Shown: piece by piece, positions 22,160 to 32,700 of the stretch | Position numbering within the stretch: position 1 is the first letter of the stretch | Layout of the letters: each line of letters begins with the position of its first letter | Source of the DNA: Thraustochytrium sp. TN22 | Taxonomy: Eukaryota > Sar > Bigyra > Thraustochytrida > Thraustochytriidae | Length of the DNA: 64,000 nt | NCBI GenBank assembly: GCA_013306675.1 | Contig: JABLUY010000180.1 | Coordinates: forward strand, 16,138-80,137 | Direction of reading: 5' to 3' | The notes under the pieces: generated by a model | Told to the model about the DNA's origin: nothing | Seen by the model: only the letters and a program-made list of their open reading frames with translations | The model's database searches: none | Made by a program: the position numbers and the translations under genes

Positions 22160-24259
22160 TCAGGATGAGTAATGGTACGACGGGTACGAGCTGTGCTGCG
22201 AGAGAGGATGGAGACCGGGGGAGTGACGGCCTCCGTCGCCACCGTGCTGCATGGAGTGGTGGCCGTGATGCTGCTGCTGCTGCTGCTGCTGCTGATGGTG
22301 TTGCTGGTACTGGTGGGTAAGCATGGCGGGGTTGGGTGAATGCATCTGAGCCTTGTTCATGGAGCGCATGTGATAGTGATGGCCATGCGGGTCGTACATG
22401 GACGATGCCATGCTGAGCGCCGGGGAGAGGGAGGGAGAGGGCGGGGACGGGGTGACCGGGCGGCTGCGCACGCGGTCCTGGGGAACGAGGGTGACGTCAA
22501 CGCAGAGGGAGATGTGGTCGGAGGGGAAGGAGGTGTTGGGGATGTGAGTGTCCTCCGGGCCGCGCAGTGCGGCCCGGTCCGGGATGCGAAGGAGCGAGAG
22601 TGGAACGATGCTGCCGGCGGTGAGGTAAATGTAGTCGAGGCAACCACTGAAGTGCGCAGTGTAGTTGGTGGTCTCCGGGTTGCGGCCGTTGATCATCTCG
22701 TAGGCGGAAGCTAGGTCGAGACCGTGGGAGACATGTGCGAGGCTGGGGAGGATGTTGGTGGGGTCGTTGGCCATGTCTGGGTGGTTGAGATCGACGGAGT
22801 CCTGGCTGAGGAAGCGCACGACGGAGCTGTCGGGTGTGGAGTTGAGATCACCGCAAATGATGAGCGAGGTGGGCACCTGCTGCTGCGCAAGGAGGTGATT
22901 GACCTCTTGCAGGAGCGAGTGAGTCTGGAAGAACTTGACGTCGCTGTACTCTGGGTCCCAGAAGATGTGAGTGGAGACGACGCAGATGCGCTGCGGACCT
23001 GCCATGCGCGCTGCCTGGCCCTCGGCGGAGCTGGGATCGAAGCCGTCCGGGATGGTCTCGAAGAGCGCAATTTGCGCGACGTTGTCGCGACAGAGGCGGC
23101 TCAAGATGCGTTTCGTGCGGTTCTGGTTCTCGGTCTGCGAGAGGTCGGGGCGGTGGAAGCCACCGGCGGCCGCGTGGTTCATGGCGCTAGCGTTGTATTC
23201 GAGCGCGCTTTGCGAGACGAGATGCAGGCGGTTACGTTTGTACAGAATCGCGCAGCCGTCGATCTTGCCCTTGCGGCCCATGGCCTCGCGCGTCTTGGCC
23301 TTGATGACGCCATCGTAGCCGTCCTTGGCGAGCTCGGGCACCACGTAGGCGTCGAAGTGGTCGAGCTGCATCTCCTGCAGGCAGATGATGTCCGCGCGAT
23401 GGTAGCGCAGCTCCTGCAGGATGAGCTGCTTGCGGTAGCCCCAGCTCAGCGCCCACATGGGGCAGTAATTATACAACTGCTTGGTGGCGTACACCTCCGC
23501 GAGGACGTTGTAGGTCATGACGCGCAGCACGGCGCCGCCGCCCTCCTGCTTGAGGTAGTTGGCGACGGACCCGCGCTGACGCACAACTTGCGAGGGGATG
23601 CGCTCGCGCGTCCAGAGGCGCTTGTTCTCCGGCGGGATGCCGATGACCACGGCCGTTTCCTTGGACTGCGTCGTTGAGACGCGGCCATCGTCCGCGACCA
23701 CGGCCTGGCACTCCACGCGCAGGACGTGTCCGACGTCCTCGTGGCGAGGCGTGAAGAACTTCTGCGTGCCGATGTCCTCCCAGGACTCGTCCTCCTCAAA
23801 GGGCAACACGCGCCAGGCCTGGCTGCGCACGTGCGCCACGGCGCCGCCCCCGACGTCGTCCTCGCCGTCCTCGTCCGCGGCCAGTGGCCGCAGCATATCT
23901 TCGCGAACCGGGGCGCGACGCCCCCCGTGCGCCTTGGCGTCTGCGAGCAGGCAGTCGCCCGAGCAGTACCGCCGGCCCGTGAGCAGGGACTGCATCGTGG
24001 CGGTCTCGCGCGGCTGCGGGCACATCTCGTTCTCGCAGTTGCGTCTCGTGCGTGACCTGAACCACTTGTACTCAATCTTGCGCGTCGTCGGGGTCAGCAC
24101 GCCGCCGTCCACGCCGCGCAGCAGCGTGTGCGCGGCCAGCTGCACGTTCTCGATGGGCTGGTCCAGCCGCACCGTCAGCCGCTCCGTGCCCTCCTCGCCC
24201 ACCCTGAGCGGCGTCGGCGGCGTCGCCCTTTGCATCGGCGACGGCACTGGCGTCGCCAT
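22160..24259 (-). CDS. CCR4: CCR4-type deadenylase (plant-like CCR4/CNOT6)
   Basis: A 699-residue poly(A)-specific 3' exonuclease, the catalytic subunit of CCR4-NOT, with no N-terminal leucine-rich repeats. As in plant CCR4 proteins it has an N-terminal domain with a Cys cluster (C75, C80, C99, C103 in NCENEMC..RRYCSGDC) and a W-x-x-IG-x-x-KFFTP..DVGHVLR segment. The endonuclease/exonuclease/phosphatase domain (about 243-592) keeps the catalytic set: N251 in MTYNVLAE, E296 in CLQEMQ, D471 and N473 in GDLNSTPD, and D581/H582 in SDHISL. The tail is Gln/His-rich low complexity (about 620-699). The start at 24259 (MATPVPSPMQ) is preferred; an in-frame ATG at 24688 would add 143 residues of Arg/Gly/Ala low complexity that I read as leader. 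Confidence 0.93.
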   Translation of the reverse strand: MATPVPSPMQRATPPTPLRVGEEGTERLTVRLDQPIENVQLAAHTLLRGVDGGVLTPTTRKIEYKWFRSRTRRNCENEMCPQPRETATMQSLLTGRRYCSGDCLLADAKAHGGRRAPVREDMLRPLAADEDGEDDVGGGAVAHVRSQAWRVLPFEEDESWEDIGTQKFFTPRHEDVGHVLRVECQAVVADDGRVSTTQSKETAVVIGIPPENKRLWTRERIPSQVVRQRGSVANYLKQEGGGAVLRVMTYNVLAEVYATKQLYNYCPMWALSWGYRKQLILQELRYHRADIICLQEMQLDHFDAYVVPELAKDGYDGVIKAKTREAMGRKGKIDGCAILYKRNRLHLVSQSALEYNASAMNHAAAGGFHRPDLSQTENQNRTKRILSRLCRDNVAQIALFETIPDGFDPSSAEGQAARMAGPQRICVVSTHIFWDPEYSDVKFFQTHSLLQEVNHLLAQQQVPTSLIICGDLNSTPDSSVVRFLSQDSVDLNHPDMANDPTNILPSLAHVSHGLDLASAYEMINGRNPETTNYTAHFSGCLDYIYLTAGSIVPLSLLRIPDRAALRGPEDTHIPNTSFPSDHISLCVDVTLVPQDRVRSRPVTPSPPSPSLSPALSMASSMYDPHGHHYHMRSMNKAQMHSPNPAMLTHQYQQHHQQQQQQQQHHGHHSMQHGGDGGRHSPGLHPLSQHSSYPSYHYSS

Positions 24260-24274
24260 CGTGCCTTGCCGCCT

Positions 24275-24330
24275 CTCGTCGCGAGCGCGACGCTCGTCGC
24301 GAGCGCGACGCTCGTCGCTCGCGACGTGGG
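24275..24330. repeat. 18-bp tandem repeat adjoining the CCR4 start
   Basis: Two and a half copies of GCGAGCGCGACGCTCGTC lie 16-71 bases upstream of the CCR4 ATG. Each unit is itself nearly palindromic (GCGAGCG/CGCTCGT), so the 5' leader can form stable hairpins. Confidence 0.85.
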
Positions 24331-24506
24331 CGCGAGGGATACTTCGACTCAAGACGGATGGATGCACGGATGCCCGCGCGCCAGCTCGCTCGCCAGCTCG
24401 CTCGCTCGCTCGCCTCGCTGCTCTGGCCTCTGCTACCGCGCCGCGCGCCGGCCGCGCCGCCGCCGGCCGCCGGCCCGCGCCCCCGCGCCCTGCCGCGCGC
24501 GCCGCC

Positions 24507-24540
<34 letters not shown>

Positions 24541-24989
24541 GCCCGTGCGCGCCGCCGCCGCCGCTGCTTTCATCGAATTGATTGATCGCCGCCGCCCGCC
24601 CACCCGCCAGCCCTCTACTTGCCGCGCGCCGCGCGGCCCTTGTAGCGGCGCCGCCGCAAGTGCCGGCGGCCGCTGCCGCAGTGGCCATGGCGAGTCCGAG
24701 TCCAAGTCAAGCTTGCGCTGGCCGCCCAGGCTGGGCAAAAAACCACCGTGGCGATCCACTGGCAGAGCACGGAGTACTTGCAGCCAGCTCAAAAACTTTG
24801 CCAGCGCCGCGGCGGCTGGGTGGGACTCGAGCGAGCCCGGGGCGAAGACCGTGGCGAAGTTCTCGCCAGGCAAAACAAGGCAAAACGAGGCAGAACAAGC
24901 CCCACGCGCCCCACCTTGGAATTGGAGTTCTCGCGCGCTGCCACTGCAAGGTGCAGGGGTGGCACGGAAGCGAGCCGTGCCGGGAGCCG

Positions 24990-25125
24990 CCGCGAGGACG
25001 AGGGCGCCAGGACGAGAGGTCAGGACGAGGAGGACGACGAGGACGACTCACTCAGGACGAGGAAACGTCAGGACGAGTACCACGCAAGCACGAGGATACC
25101 AGCACGAGGACGCCGCCGGGACGAG
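24990..25125. repeat. GACGAGG-type degenerate tandem array
   Basis: Imperfect GACGAGG and AGGACGA heptamers spread over about 135 bases in the divergent intergenic region. No coding role is apparent. Confidence 0.7.
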
Positions 25126-27007
25126 GTCGCTGACTGGGTGCTGCACTCGATGCAGTACGGGGGTCGTGACGACTCTGCCGGAGACCGCTTGGATTCGCCG
25201 CTTCATTGTGTTCATTTCGTCTGCCCACTGCCATCAGTGGCACGCTCGAGCAGGCGGCCACGCGCCTAGGCGGGTGCGTTTGTGCGTGTGTATGTGTCCC
25301 CGGCCTGTCGAGGAGACGCAGCAGCGGCTCTTCTTTTGGCACCAGCTTCTCCTTCTCCAGCATCAGCCCCAGCTTGCCTGGCAGCCACAAGGTATAGCTC
25401 AGGGTGCACAGCACAGACTTTTATCATGTCGCTGGGGTTGTGGGTCGTGCTCGCGTCAACTTCGTCCGCGGCTCCCAGTGGCCCTGGCGGGCCTCGTCTG
25501 CCTGCCCCGCCAGGGGCGCCTAGATTGCGAACTACCCCCTTCCCTCTCAAGTTTCCCTGCCTCAACCCAGGGAGGGCGAGCGGACCGCTCAGGTAGGCCG
25601 CGAGTCTTCGTGTTTCTCCGACGTTCTTGTTCTAACCATGTTGTCGGCGAAATGAGGCTAGCCCAAAAGATCTTCCGGCGCGCCAATTTCCCCACGTGAC
25701 GAAGAGGAACGCCAGTGGCAGCTGCCAAAGTACCGCGACCACGGCACCACCGAGCCCAGCCGCGGAATCTCTGCCGCGGCCAGCGTGAGAACCGCGAGCC
25801 CTCCGCGTTTCCTTTCCTCATCCGTGATCCTCCGTCAGCACTGCACCGGCAGCCAGCCAAGCCGCGCCTGGATCTGACGTCAAGACTCCGCTCTGACAGG
25901 CGAACTGGGCGATGACGCCACGTCCGCGCGGCCGCGCGTCGTGCCAGAGACTCACTGCACTCCGAGCAAGGCGAGCAAGCGAGTCTCCCGCGTCATCACG
26001 ACACGCGGTCACACGCACGCCTCTCAGGCTCACTGACTCTGCACTGCGATACGCTTTGCTACGAAACTTACCCCACCGGGCCACGCAGCTGTCAGAGGGC
26101 CCGCGAGCCGCCGCGCGGCCGGCCGCTCCTCCGCGATCCAAGCGCTTGCTTGCATTGCAAGCTCGTCATGCTCGCTGTCAGTCAGTCAGTCAGCCTCGAG
26201 CTGAGCTGCGAGCGGCACCGCTCCACGGCGCAGCGAAGAACTTGGCGAGAAAGCACAGCCCAGCCCTGCAGGGGCTCGACCTCGATCTCGGGAAGGAAAT
26301 CAGCATTGCTCTGCTGCAGCGGTGCCGACTGAGGCAACTCGCGGCCGCGCGCCGGCGCCGAGGGCAGCCACAGCGCGCCGCGCCTCGCGAGGCTCTCATT
26401 TCGAGCAAATGTAAAAAAGACTCCCTCTCAGCCGGCACCCGCGAACGTCGACCCGGCCGGCGAGGTGCGGTGGCGAGCGGCGCCCGCGATCGCGGCCTAC
26501 CAGGCTCGTAAGCCGAGGCGCAGCAACGAGACGCGCGTGAACAAGCTCGCACGCGGACGCTCGTCTGCCTGGGCGCGCTCGGGCGGCAGCGCTCTGGCGG
26601 CATGGCACGGCATGGCGCGCGCGGAGCGCCAAACCCGCATCGCGAGGCTGGAGGCAGGCAAAGAGGAGGAAGAGGCACTGCAGGAGAGCACCGGCAAGGA
26701 CTGCGCAGCAGCACCGCGCAGTTGCAAGCGCAGAGCTCTCTCTCGTCGCGCGGCTGCAGCCGCTGCACTGCCAGTGGCAGCGCGCCCGCGGCGTTGCAGA
26801 GCGAGCGCCGCCTCCGACTGGGGACAGCGGCGGTGGCACGCGACCCAGGAACTTGACACGGACTCGGACACTGGCACTGCACTGCACTGCACCAGCTACT
26901 AGCTAGGCGCGAGGCCGCAACCGCGCTCGCCCGCTCCGAGCCGCACGCTCGCTCGCTCACGCACGGACTACGCGCGCAGACGCGCGCTCGCCCGCGCCGC
27001 GCCGCCG

Positions 27008-27036
27008 CTCAACTCGACTCAACTCGACTCGACTCG
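27008..27036. repeat. CGACT pentamer array upstream of GAPDH
   Basis: Five to six imperfect ACTCG/ACTCA units lie about 216-244 bases before the GAPDH ATG. Confidence 0.75.
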
Positions 27037-27251
27037 CAGGGCGGCAGACCAGCAAAGAGGGGGAGGCAGGCCCGGGGGAGGAAGGCCCTTACCAGTAAGG
27101 GCCGCAGCCTGCTTGCGCGCGGTGGCGGGACACGGCAGTAACGTAGTGGCAGTGCAGCACTGGGCCCAGGCGCCGCAGCCAGCCAAGGAAGCAAGGGTCA
27201 GGAGCGAGGTCGTGCGCTCGGCGGAGAGGCGAGGAAAAGCAGCAGAGCCGA

Positions 27252-28805
27252 ATGACGGTGCCTGAGTCGAGCGACGTGGCCGGGTCAGTGACGGAGACGA
27301 TGAACGGGGCGCTGGGCAACGGCAGCGAGGCGCCGCTGAAGCGGTCGTGGGCGGTGTCGCGGCGCGCGTCCACGTACGAGTCTGAGCTGGAACTGCACAA
27401 TGCGCAGGAACGGTGCGCCGTGCGGCTGGCCATGAACGTGGGCGAGCTGCTGTACCAGCACGGCGTGGAGCTCGTGCTCTTCCGCAAGCACCTGATCGAC
27501 GCGTCGACGCCGGAGATTCTTGGCTTCATCGAGTACGCCGCTGCCGTCGTGCAGAAGTCCGTGGACGTGGAGACCGTCGCGCAGGTGGCTGAGGCGCTGA
27601 CCCAGATGGACCTGGCGCCCGCCAAGCTCGACGTGGGCCTGCTCGCCTACCAGTGGAAGACCGAGGGCGCTGACGTGCCCAAGCTCGACTTCCTCAAGGA
27701 GCGCCTCAGCCAGTTCACCAAGGAGCACGAGATCCCCTTCCGCCCGCGCGATGTCGTGCTTTACGGCTTTGGCCGCATCGGCCGCCTCGCCGCGCGCGAG
27801 CTCATTCGCCAGGCCGGCAAGGGCCAGCAGCTGCGCCTGCGCGCCGTCGTCACGCGCGACAAGAAGCCCGAGGACATCGTCAAGCGCGCCTCGCTGCTCG
27901 AGCACGACTCCGTGCACGGCAACTTCAAGGGCATCGTGCAGTGCGACGTCGAGTCCCAGACCATGTGCGTCAACGGCCAGGTCATCCAGTTCATCAGCTC
28001 GCCCAACCCGGAGGACATCGACTACAGCACCTACGGCATCGAGAACGCCCTCATCATCGACAACACCGGCGTCTTCCGCGACAACGTCGCCCTCACGCGC
28101 CATCTCAAGGCCGAGGGTGTCAACAAGGTGCTGCTCACCGCGCCCGGCAAGGGCGTGCCCAACGTCGTCTATGGCATCAACCACGAGGAACTCAACGTTG
28201 CCGAGGACAACCTCTTCAGCGCCGCCTCGTGCACCACCAACGCCATCTCCCCCATCCTCAAGGTCGTCGAGGACGCCTTTGGCATCAAGTCCGGCCACAT
28301 TGAGACTTGCCACTCGTACACCAACGACCAGAACCTCCTCGACAACTTCCACAAGAAGGAGCGCCGCGGCCGCTCCGCCGCCCTCAACATGGTGCTCACC
28401 GAGACTGGCGCCGGCACTGCCGTGCCCAAGGTCATTCCCTCGCTCAAGGGCAAGCTCACCGCGCACGCCGTCCGTGTGCCCACGCCCAATGCCTCGCTCG
28501 CCATCCTGCACCTCCGCCTCTCGCGCGATGTCGACGTCGCCGAGGTTAACGAGGCCGTTCGCAAGGCCTCCGTCCAGGGCCCTCTCGTCAACCAGATCCA
28601 CTACAGCATCGACCCCGAGCTTGTCTCCAACGACATCATCGGTAACTCCTGCTGCGCCGTTTTCGACTCTGACGCCTCCATGCAGGGCGCCGAGCCTGAC
28701 TCCGTCCTCCTCTACGTCTTTTACGACAACGAGTTCGGCTACACCCGCCAGGTCATCCGCCTCGCCAAGCACATCACTGGCGTGCGCCGCAAGATCTACT
28801 ACTAA
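27252..28805 (+). CDS. GAPDH: Glyceraldehyde-3-phosphate dehydrogenase, long bacterial-type
   Basis: A 517-residue phosphorylating GAPDH (G3P + Pi + NAD(P)+ to 1,3-bisphosphoglycerate). It differs from ordinary eukaryotic GapC (about 335 residues) by a helical N-terminal extension of about 165 residues. Features such as YGFGRIGRLAARELI (171-185), KRASLLEHDSVHG and HSYTNDQNLLDNFHKKERRGRSA recall the roughly 480-residue enzymes of some gammaproteobacteria and Bacteroidetes. The catalytic C327 (SAASCTTNA) and H354 (CHSYTNDQ) are intact, as is the C-terminal YVFYDNEFGYTRQV. No obvious plastid or mitochondrial presequence precedes the extension, so it is probably cytosolic. Codon use matches its neighbours, so any transfer is old. 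The family assignment by type is from memory of conserved blocks. Confidence 0.94.
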   Translation: MTVPESSDVAGSVTETMNGALGNGSEAPLKRSWAVSRRASTYESELELHNAQERCAVRLAMNVGELLYQHGVELVLFRKHLIDASTPEILGFIEYAAAVVQKSVDVETVAQVAEALTQMDLAPAKLDVGLLAYQWKTEGADVPKLDFLKERLSQFTKEHEIPFRPRDVVLYGFGRIGRLAARELIRQAGKGQQLRLRAVVTRDKKPEDIVKRASLLEHDSVHGNFKGIVQCDVESQTMCVNGQVIQFISSPNPEDIDYSTYGIENALIIDNTGVFRDNVALTRHLKAEGVNKVLLTAPGKGVPNVVYGINHEELNVAEDNLFSAASCTTNAISPILKVVEDAFGIKSGHIETCHSYTNDQNLLDNFHKKERRGRSAALNMVLTETGAGTAVPKVIPSLKGKLTAHAVRVPTPNASLAILHLRLSRDVDVAEVNEAVRKASVQGPLVNQIHYSIDPELVSNDIIGNSCCAVFDSDASMQGAEPDSVLLYVFYDNEFGYTRQVIRLAKHITGVRRKIYY

Positions 28806-29703
28806 ACTGCGGCTGCGGCTGCTGAAAAAGTAGAAGCATGAAGAAACCCAAGAAATGAAGAAGATGAAGACCCACTGTCAGCCATAAGGTTTTTGGTTGG
28901 CGATGAGCCAGTTGATGAGTCAGTCAACCAACTCGAAGGCCGCCAGCCAGCCAGGTGAAAGAAACTTGCGGCGCTGGCTCATGTGCCTACGCTTGCTACC
29001 CTCCTAGCCTAAGTTAGAGGCCTATGATGCGCTGCAACAGGTAGCGGACCGTCCAAGCCCAGTCTCGAGACTCGGTGTCTGCAACCGATCCCGGCGTAAG
29101 CCAGTGCCGGCACCGTGACGCTCGTGCCGGCCTCGGGCGTGCCTGGACTGGGGCTGGGCCGCGTGGCGCCCGCCAGCTGGCTGATCAGACCTGAGATTCA
29201 CGCACTCGCACTGGCAGCACTATGCTCTGCACAGCAGCACATGAAACGCCTCGGGACGAGCGGCCTCGGTCTCCAACGCGCGCCGCGCTCATCGTCAGAG
29301 GACGAGGACGAGGACGAGGAGAAGGGCTTCAAGCTGGAGGCTCGCCCGGGCCTGCTTGCTCTGGCCTTGCGCTGGCCTTGCTCTGGCCTTGCTCTGGTTG
29401 CTTGTGCTTGCGCTCGTGCTCGTGCTCTTGCGCTCGTGCTTGTGAGCCTGCAGTGCAGTGCTTCTTCGAGCCTGTGCCGTGGCTCGCTCGCTCGGCCTGG
29501 CCAAGGCCTTGCGCTCGCGCGCGACGAGCGGCAGAGCCGAGGTCGCGTGTGTGTGCGCGCGCGCGCACGCGCGCAGGGCGGCAGCGGCGGCGGCGAGCGC
29601 GCGCGCGCGGCCGCGGCCGGGCGGGCAGGCGTGCCTCTAGCTAGCTAGCGCTGGGCGCGCGGTAGGCAGGCAGGCAGGCAGGCAGGCGCAAAGCAGCGCC
29701 TCC
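28806..29703. other. Intergenic region, GAPDH to myosin
   Basis: No gene is supported. A GAPDH 3' flank with AAGAAATGAAGAAGATGAAG-like A-rich sequence is followed by GCTCTGG/TGCTTG-rich low complexity (about 29340-29470), an alternating CG run (about 29556-29575), the palindrome CTAGCTAGCTAG (29637-29648) and a GGCA array against the myosin start. Confidence 0.65.
29665..29688. repeat. (GGCA)n array just upstream of the myosin ATG
   Basis: Six GGCA units end 15 bases before the start codon at 29704, presumably in the 5' UTR. Confidence 0.9.
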
Positions 29704-32700
29704 ATGGCGGCGCAGGACGACGGCGCGCGCGCGCAGGGCGGCAGCGGCGCGACGGCGCGGGCGCCGGCAGGTCCGCCGGCGGGCCCGCCAGCAGGGGAGC
29801 CCGGGACGCCACCGTCGCCGCCGTCGCCTTCGAACCCGCTGACGACCGAGCAGGTGCGCGAGCGCATCCGGCGCGGGTCGCTGAGCTTGAGCCACGCAGG
29901 CGGCGCCACGGCGCGCGGGGGCGCGCCGGCGTCAGCTGCGTCCTCATCGTACGCGGCGCGCGCTGCGTCGGCGAGCGATGCAGACATCGAGGCGGCCTGG
30001 TCAGAGCACACCACCAAGGAGGGCGCGACGTACTACTTTAACTCGCTGACGCGCAAGACGACCTGGGACACCCCCACAGACTTTGCGCTGCGCGAGCTGC
30101 GGCGCAAGAGCGGCGCCCAGGTGCTCGCCGACCAGGGCTCATGGTACTGGGTGCGCGACGAGATCTTCTGCTTCGCGCCCGCGCAGCAGCTCGACGCGGA
30201 TGGTCGCTCCTTTCGCACGCTCGACGGCCGCGAGCTGCGCGACCTCAAGCCGGCGCGCGACGTCGTCGGCCCAGTGCTCGACATTGACCGCGTCAACAAA
30301 GACACCGATGACATGGTCAAGATGCAAGTCATCAACGAGGCCACGGTCCTGCAGAATCTGCGTCTGCGCACAGAGCGCGACGACTACTTCACCAGCGTGG
30401 GCTCCATCCTCATTAGCGTCAATCCCTTCAAATGGATCGACCGCCTCTACACACCCGAGCAGTTCCGTCTCTACCGTGAGCGCGCCATTGGCGACGACGT
30501 GCCGCCGCACTTCTTCGAGATCTCCGACAACGCCTACCGCGGGCTCTGCGACGAGCGCAAGAGCCAGAGCATCATCATCAGCGGCGAGAGCGGCGCCGGT
30601 AAGACCGAGGCCACCAAGAAGTGCCTCCAGTACCTAGCGGACGTCGCCGGCGCCTCCTCGGCTGGGCTCGAGAACAAGCTCTTGGCCACCAACCCGATCC
30701 TCGAGGCCTTCGGCAACGCCAAGACGCTCCGCAACGGCAACTCAAGTCGCTTCGGCAAGTGGACCGCCGTGCGCTTCGACGGCTACGATCGCATCGCTGG
30801 TGGCCGCATCGTCAACTATCTCCTCGAGAAGTCCCGCGTCGTTACGCAAATCCAAGGCGAGCGCAACTTCCACATCTTCTATCAGCTCATCAAGGGCGCC
30901 TCAGACAAGCAGCTCGCCGCGCTGCGCCTGCCCAAGGCGTGCAACCTCATGGCGTACCTCAACGCCGGCGGCTGCACCGAAGTGCCCGGCATCGACGACG
31001 TGCAGGCTTTTGCGGAGACCTGTGAGGCGTTCGACGAGCTTGGCTTCTCCGCGGCTGAGCAACTCGACGTGCAGCGCGTCGTGGCCGGCGTCATGTGGCT
31101 CGGGAACCTTGCCTTCGACGCGCCCTCGGGCGGCGTGGCCACCGCTGACGACGCCTGCGAGGTCCGCCTGCCGGCCAGCGAGCAGGCCGCCGCCGCGGTC
31201 TGCGAGCTCCTCGGCCTTGAGCGCGAGGCCATGCTGCACCACCTCACGCACCGCGTTCGCCACATGGGTGGCCAGGTCATTGCCAGCCCGCTTAGTGCGC
31301 GCGCTGCCGAGGAATCCTGCGCCGCGCTTGCCAAGGAGATCTACGGCCGCCTCTTTGACTGGCTCGTGCTGCGCGTCAACCTCACGCTCGCTGGCGACCT
31401 GGGATTCGGCGGCTCTGGCGCGTCGGGCGCCCCCTCCTCCCTGGCCAGCCTTGCCAGCCCGAGGTCCACGGGCAGCGGTGGCGACGCCTTCGAGCTGTCT
31501 GGCCGCATGATCGGCGCGCTTGACATCTTCGGCTTTGAGATCTTCAAGCACAATTCCTTTGAGCAGCTCTGCATCAATTTCGCCAATGAGAAGCTGCAGC
31601 AACACTTCAACGAGCACACGTTCAAGACGGAAAAGCAGGTATACGAGGCGGAGGGCATCGACTACGTCGCGCCGCCGTTCAACGACAACGCCGACGTCCT
31701 GGCCCTGCTCGAGGAGCGCCCACGCGGCCTCCTTGTCCTCCTCGACGAGGAGTGCATTTTACCGCGCGGCTCTGACGCATCCTTCGCCAGCAAGATTGTG
31801 CAGTTCCACGGTGGCGGGCCTTCCGCAGGCAGTCCGCGCTTCAGCGCTGGCCCCAAGCTGCGCGCCACGCACGACCACGCATTCGCAGTCCAACACTACG
31901 CTGGCCTCGTCGTCTACAGCGCCGATGGCTTCCTGGAGAAGAACAAGGATGACCTGCGCGACAACCTGCGCGACCTCGCGCACACCGCGCGCAACCCGCT
32001 CATGGCCGACCACCTCTTCCCTGCGACGCGCACCGAGGTCGACGGCACCATCACCACCGGCGGCGCGCGCCAGCCGCGCCGGCACAAGACGCAGGCAGGC
32101 TACTTCCGCCGCCAGCTCGACAGTCTCATGGCTGCTATCCACGAGACCACCCCGCACTACATTCGTTGCATCAAGCCCAACGACGAGAAGGCTGCGGACC
32201 GCTTCGACCCCTTTCTATGCCTCGAACAGCTCCGCTACTCGGGCGTCTTCGAGGCCATCGAGATCCGCAAGCAGGGCTTTCCCTTTCGCCGTGTACACGA
32301 CAGCTTTTACCACCGCTACCGCATTCTCGCCTCGGACGACTTCCGACGCGCCGGCGACCCGCGCCGTGCAGCGCACTCCCCGGCCTCCGCGCGGATGCGC
32401 TGCGAGTCCCTTCTCGCACACTTGCACGAGCGCTGTCAGGACGCCCAGGTCGACCTCTCCGACTGCCGCCTTGGCAAAACTATGGTGCTCTACCGCGCCG
32501 CAGAGCACCTCTACCTTGAGGCACAGCGCGAGCGCACACGCAAGCTGGCCGGGGCCGTTCTCGTGCGCGTCGCGCGTGGTTTCTTGGCGCGTGCGCGCGT
32601 CGCCGCCTTTCGCGCCGTTGAGCGCGACCTCCACGACGCGGTGAACTCTCGCGAGCTCATGGACATCGCCGAGGCCGTCGAGGACGCTGAACGCCGCGTG

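Larger units (their letters stand above)
24260..27251. other. 3 kb divergent intergenic region (CCR4 / GAPDH)
   Basis: No gene is supported. Near CCR4: an 18-bp tandem repeat (24275-24330), TCGC tetramers (about 24380-24420) and a (CCG)n tract (about 24505-24542). Then a GACGAGG-rich degenerate array (24990-25125), unremarkable sequence, and the GAPDH 5' flank with CGACT pentamers (27008-27036). The longer open frames here are Arg/Ala/Pro low complexity. Confidence 0.6.

Noticed and set aside
24260-24688. 143-residue N-terminal extension of CCR4 from the upstream ATG
   Set aside because: It reads poly-Gly and DERRAR repeats that come from microsatellite DNA. The internal ATG precedes the conserved region. 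Not fully excluded.
24128-25699. 523-codon plus-strand open frame
   Set aside because: It overlaps the CCR4 5' end on the opposite strand and continues through repeat-rich noncoding DNA. Composition is Arg/Ala/Pro with no domain.
27285-28772. 495-codon antisense frame over GAPDH, and similar antisense frames over beta-adaptin (45391-46944) and NAE1 (57574-59202)
   Set aside because: They are complement shadows of strongly conserved sense genes.
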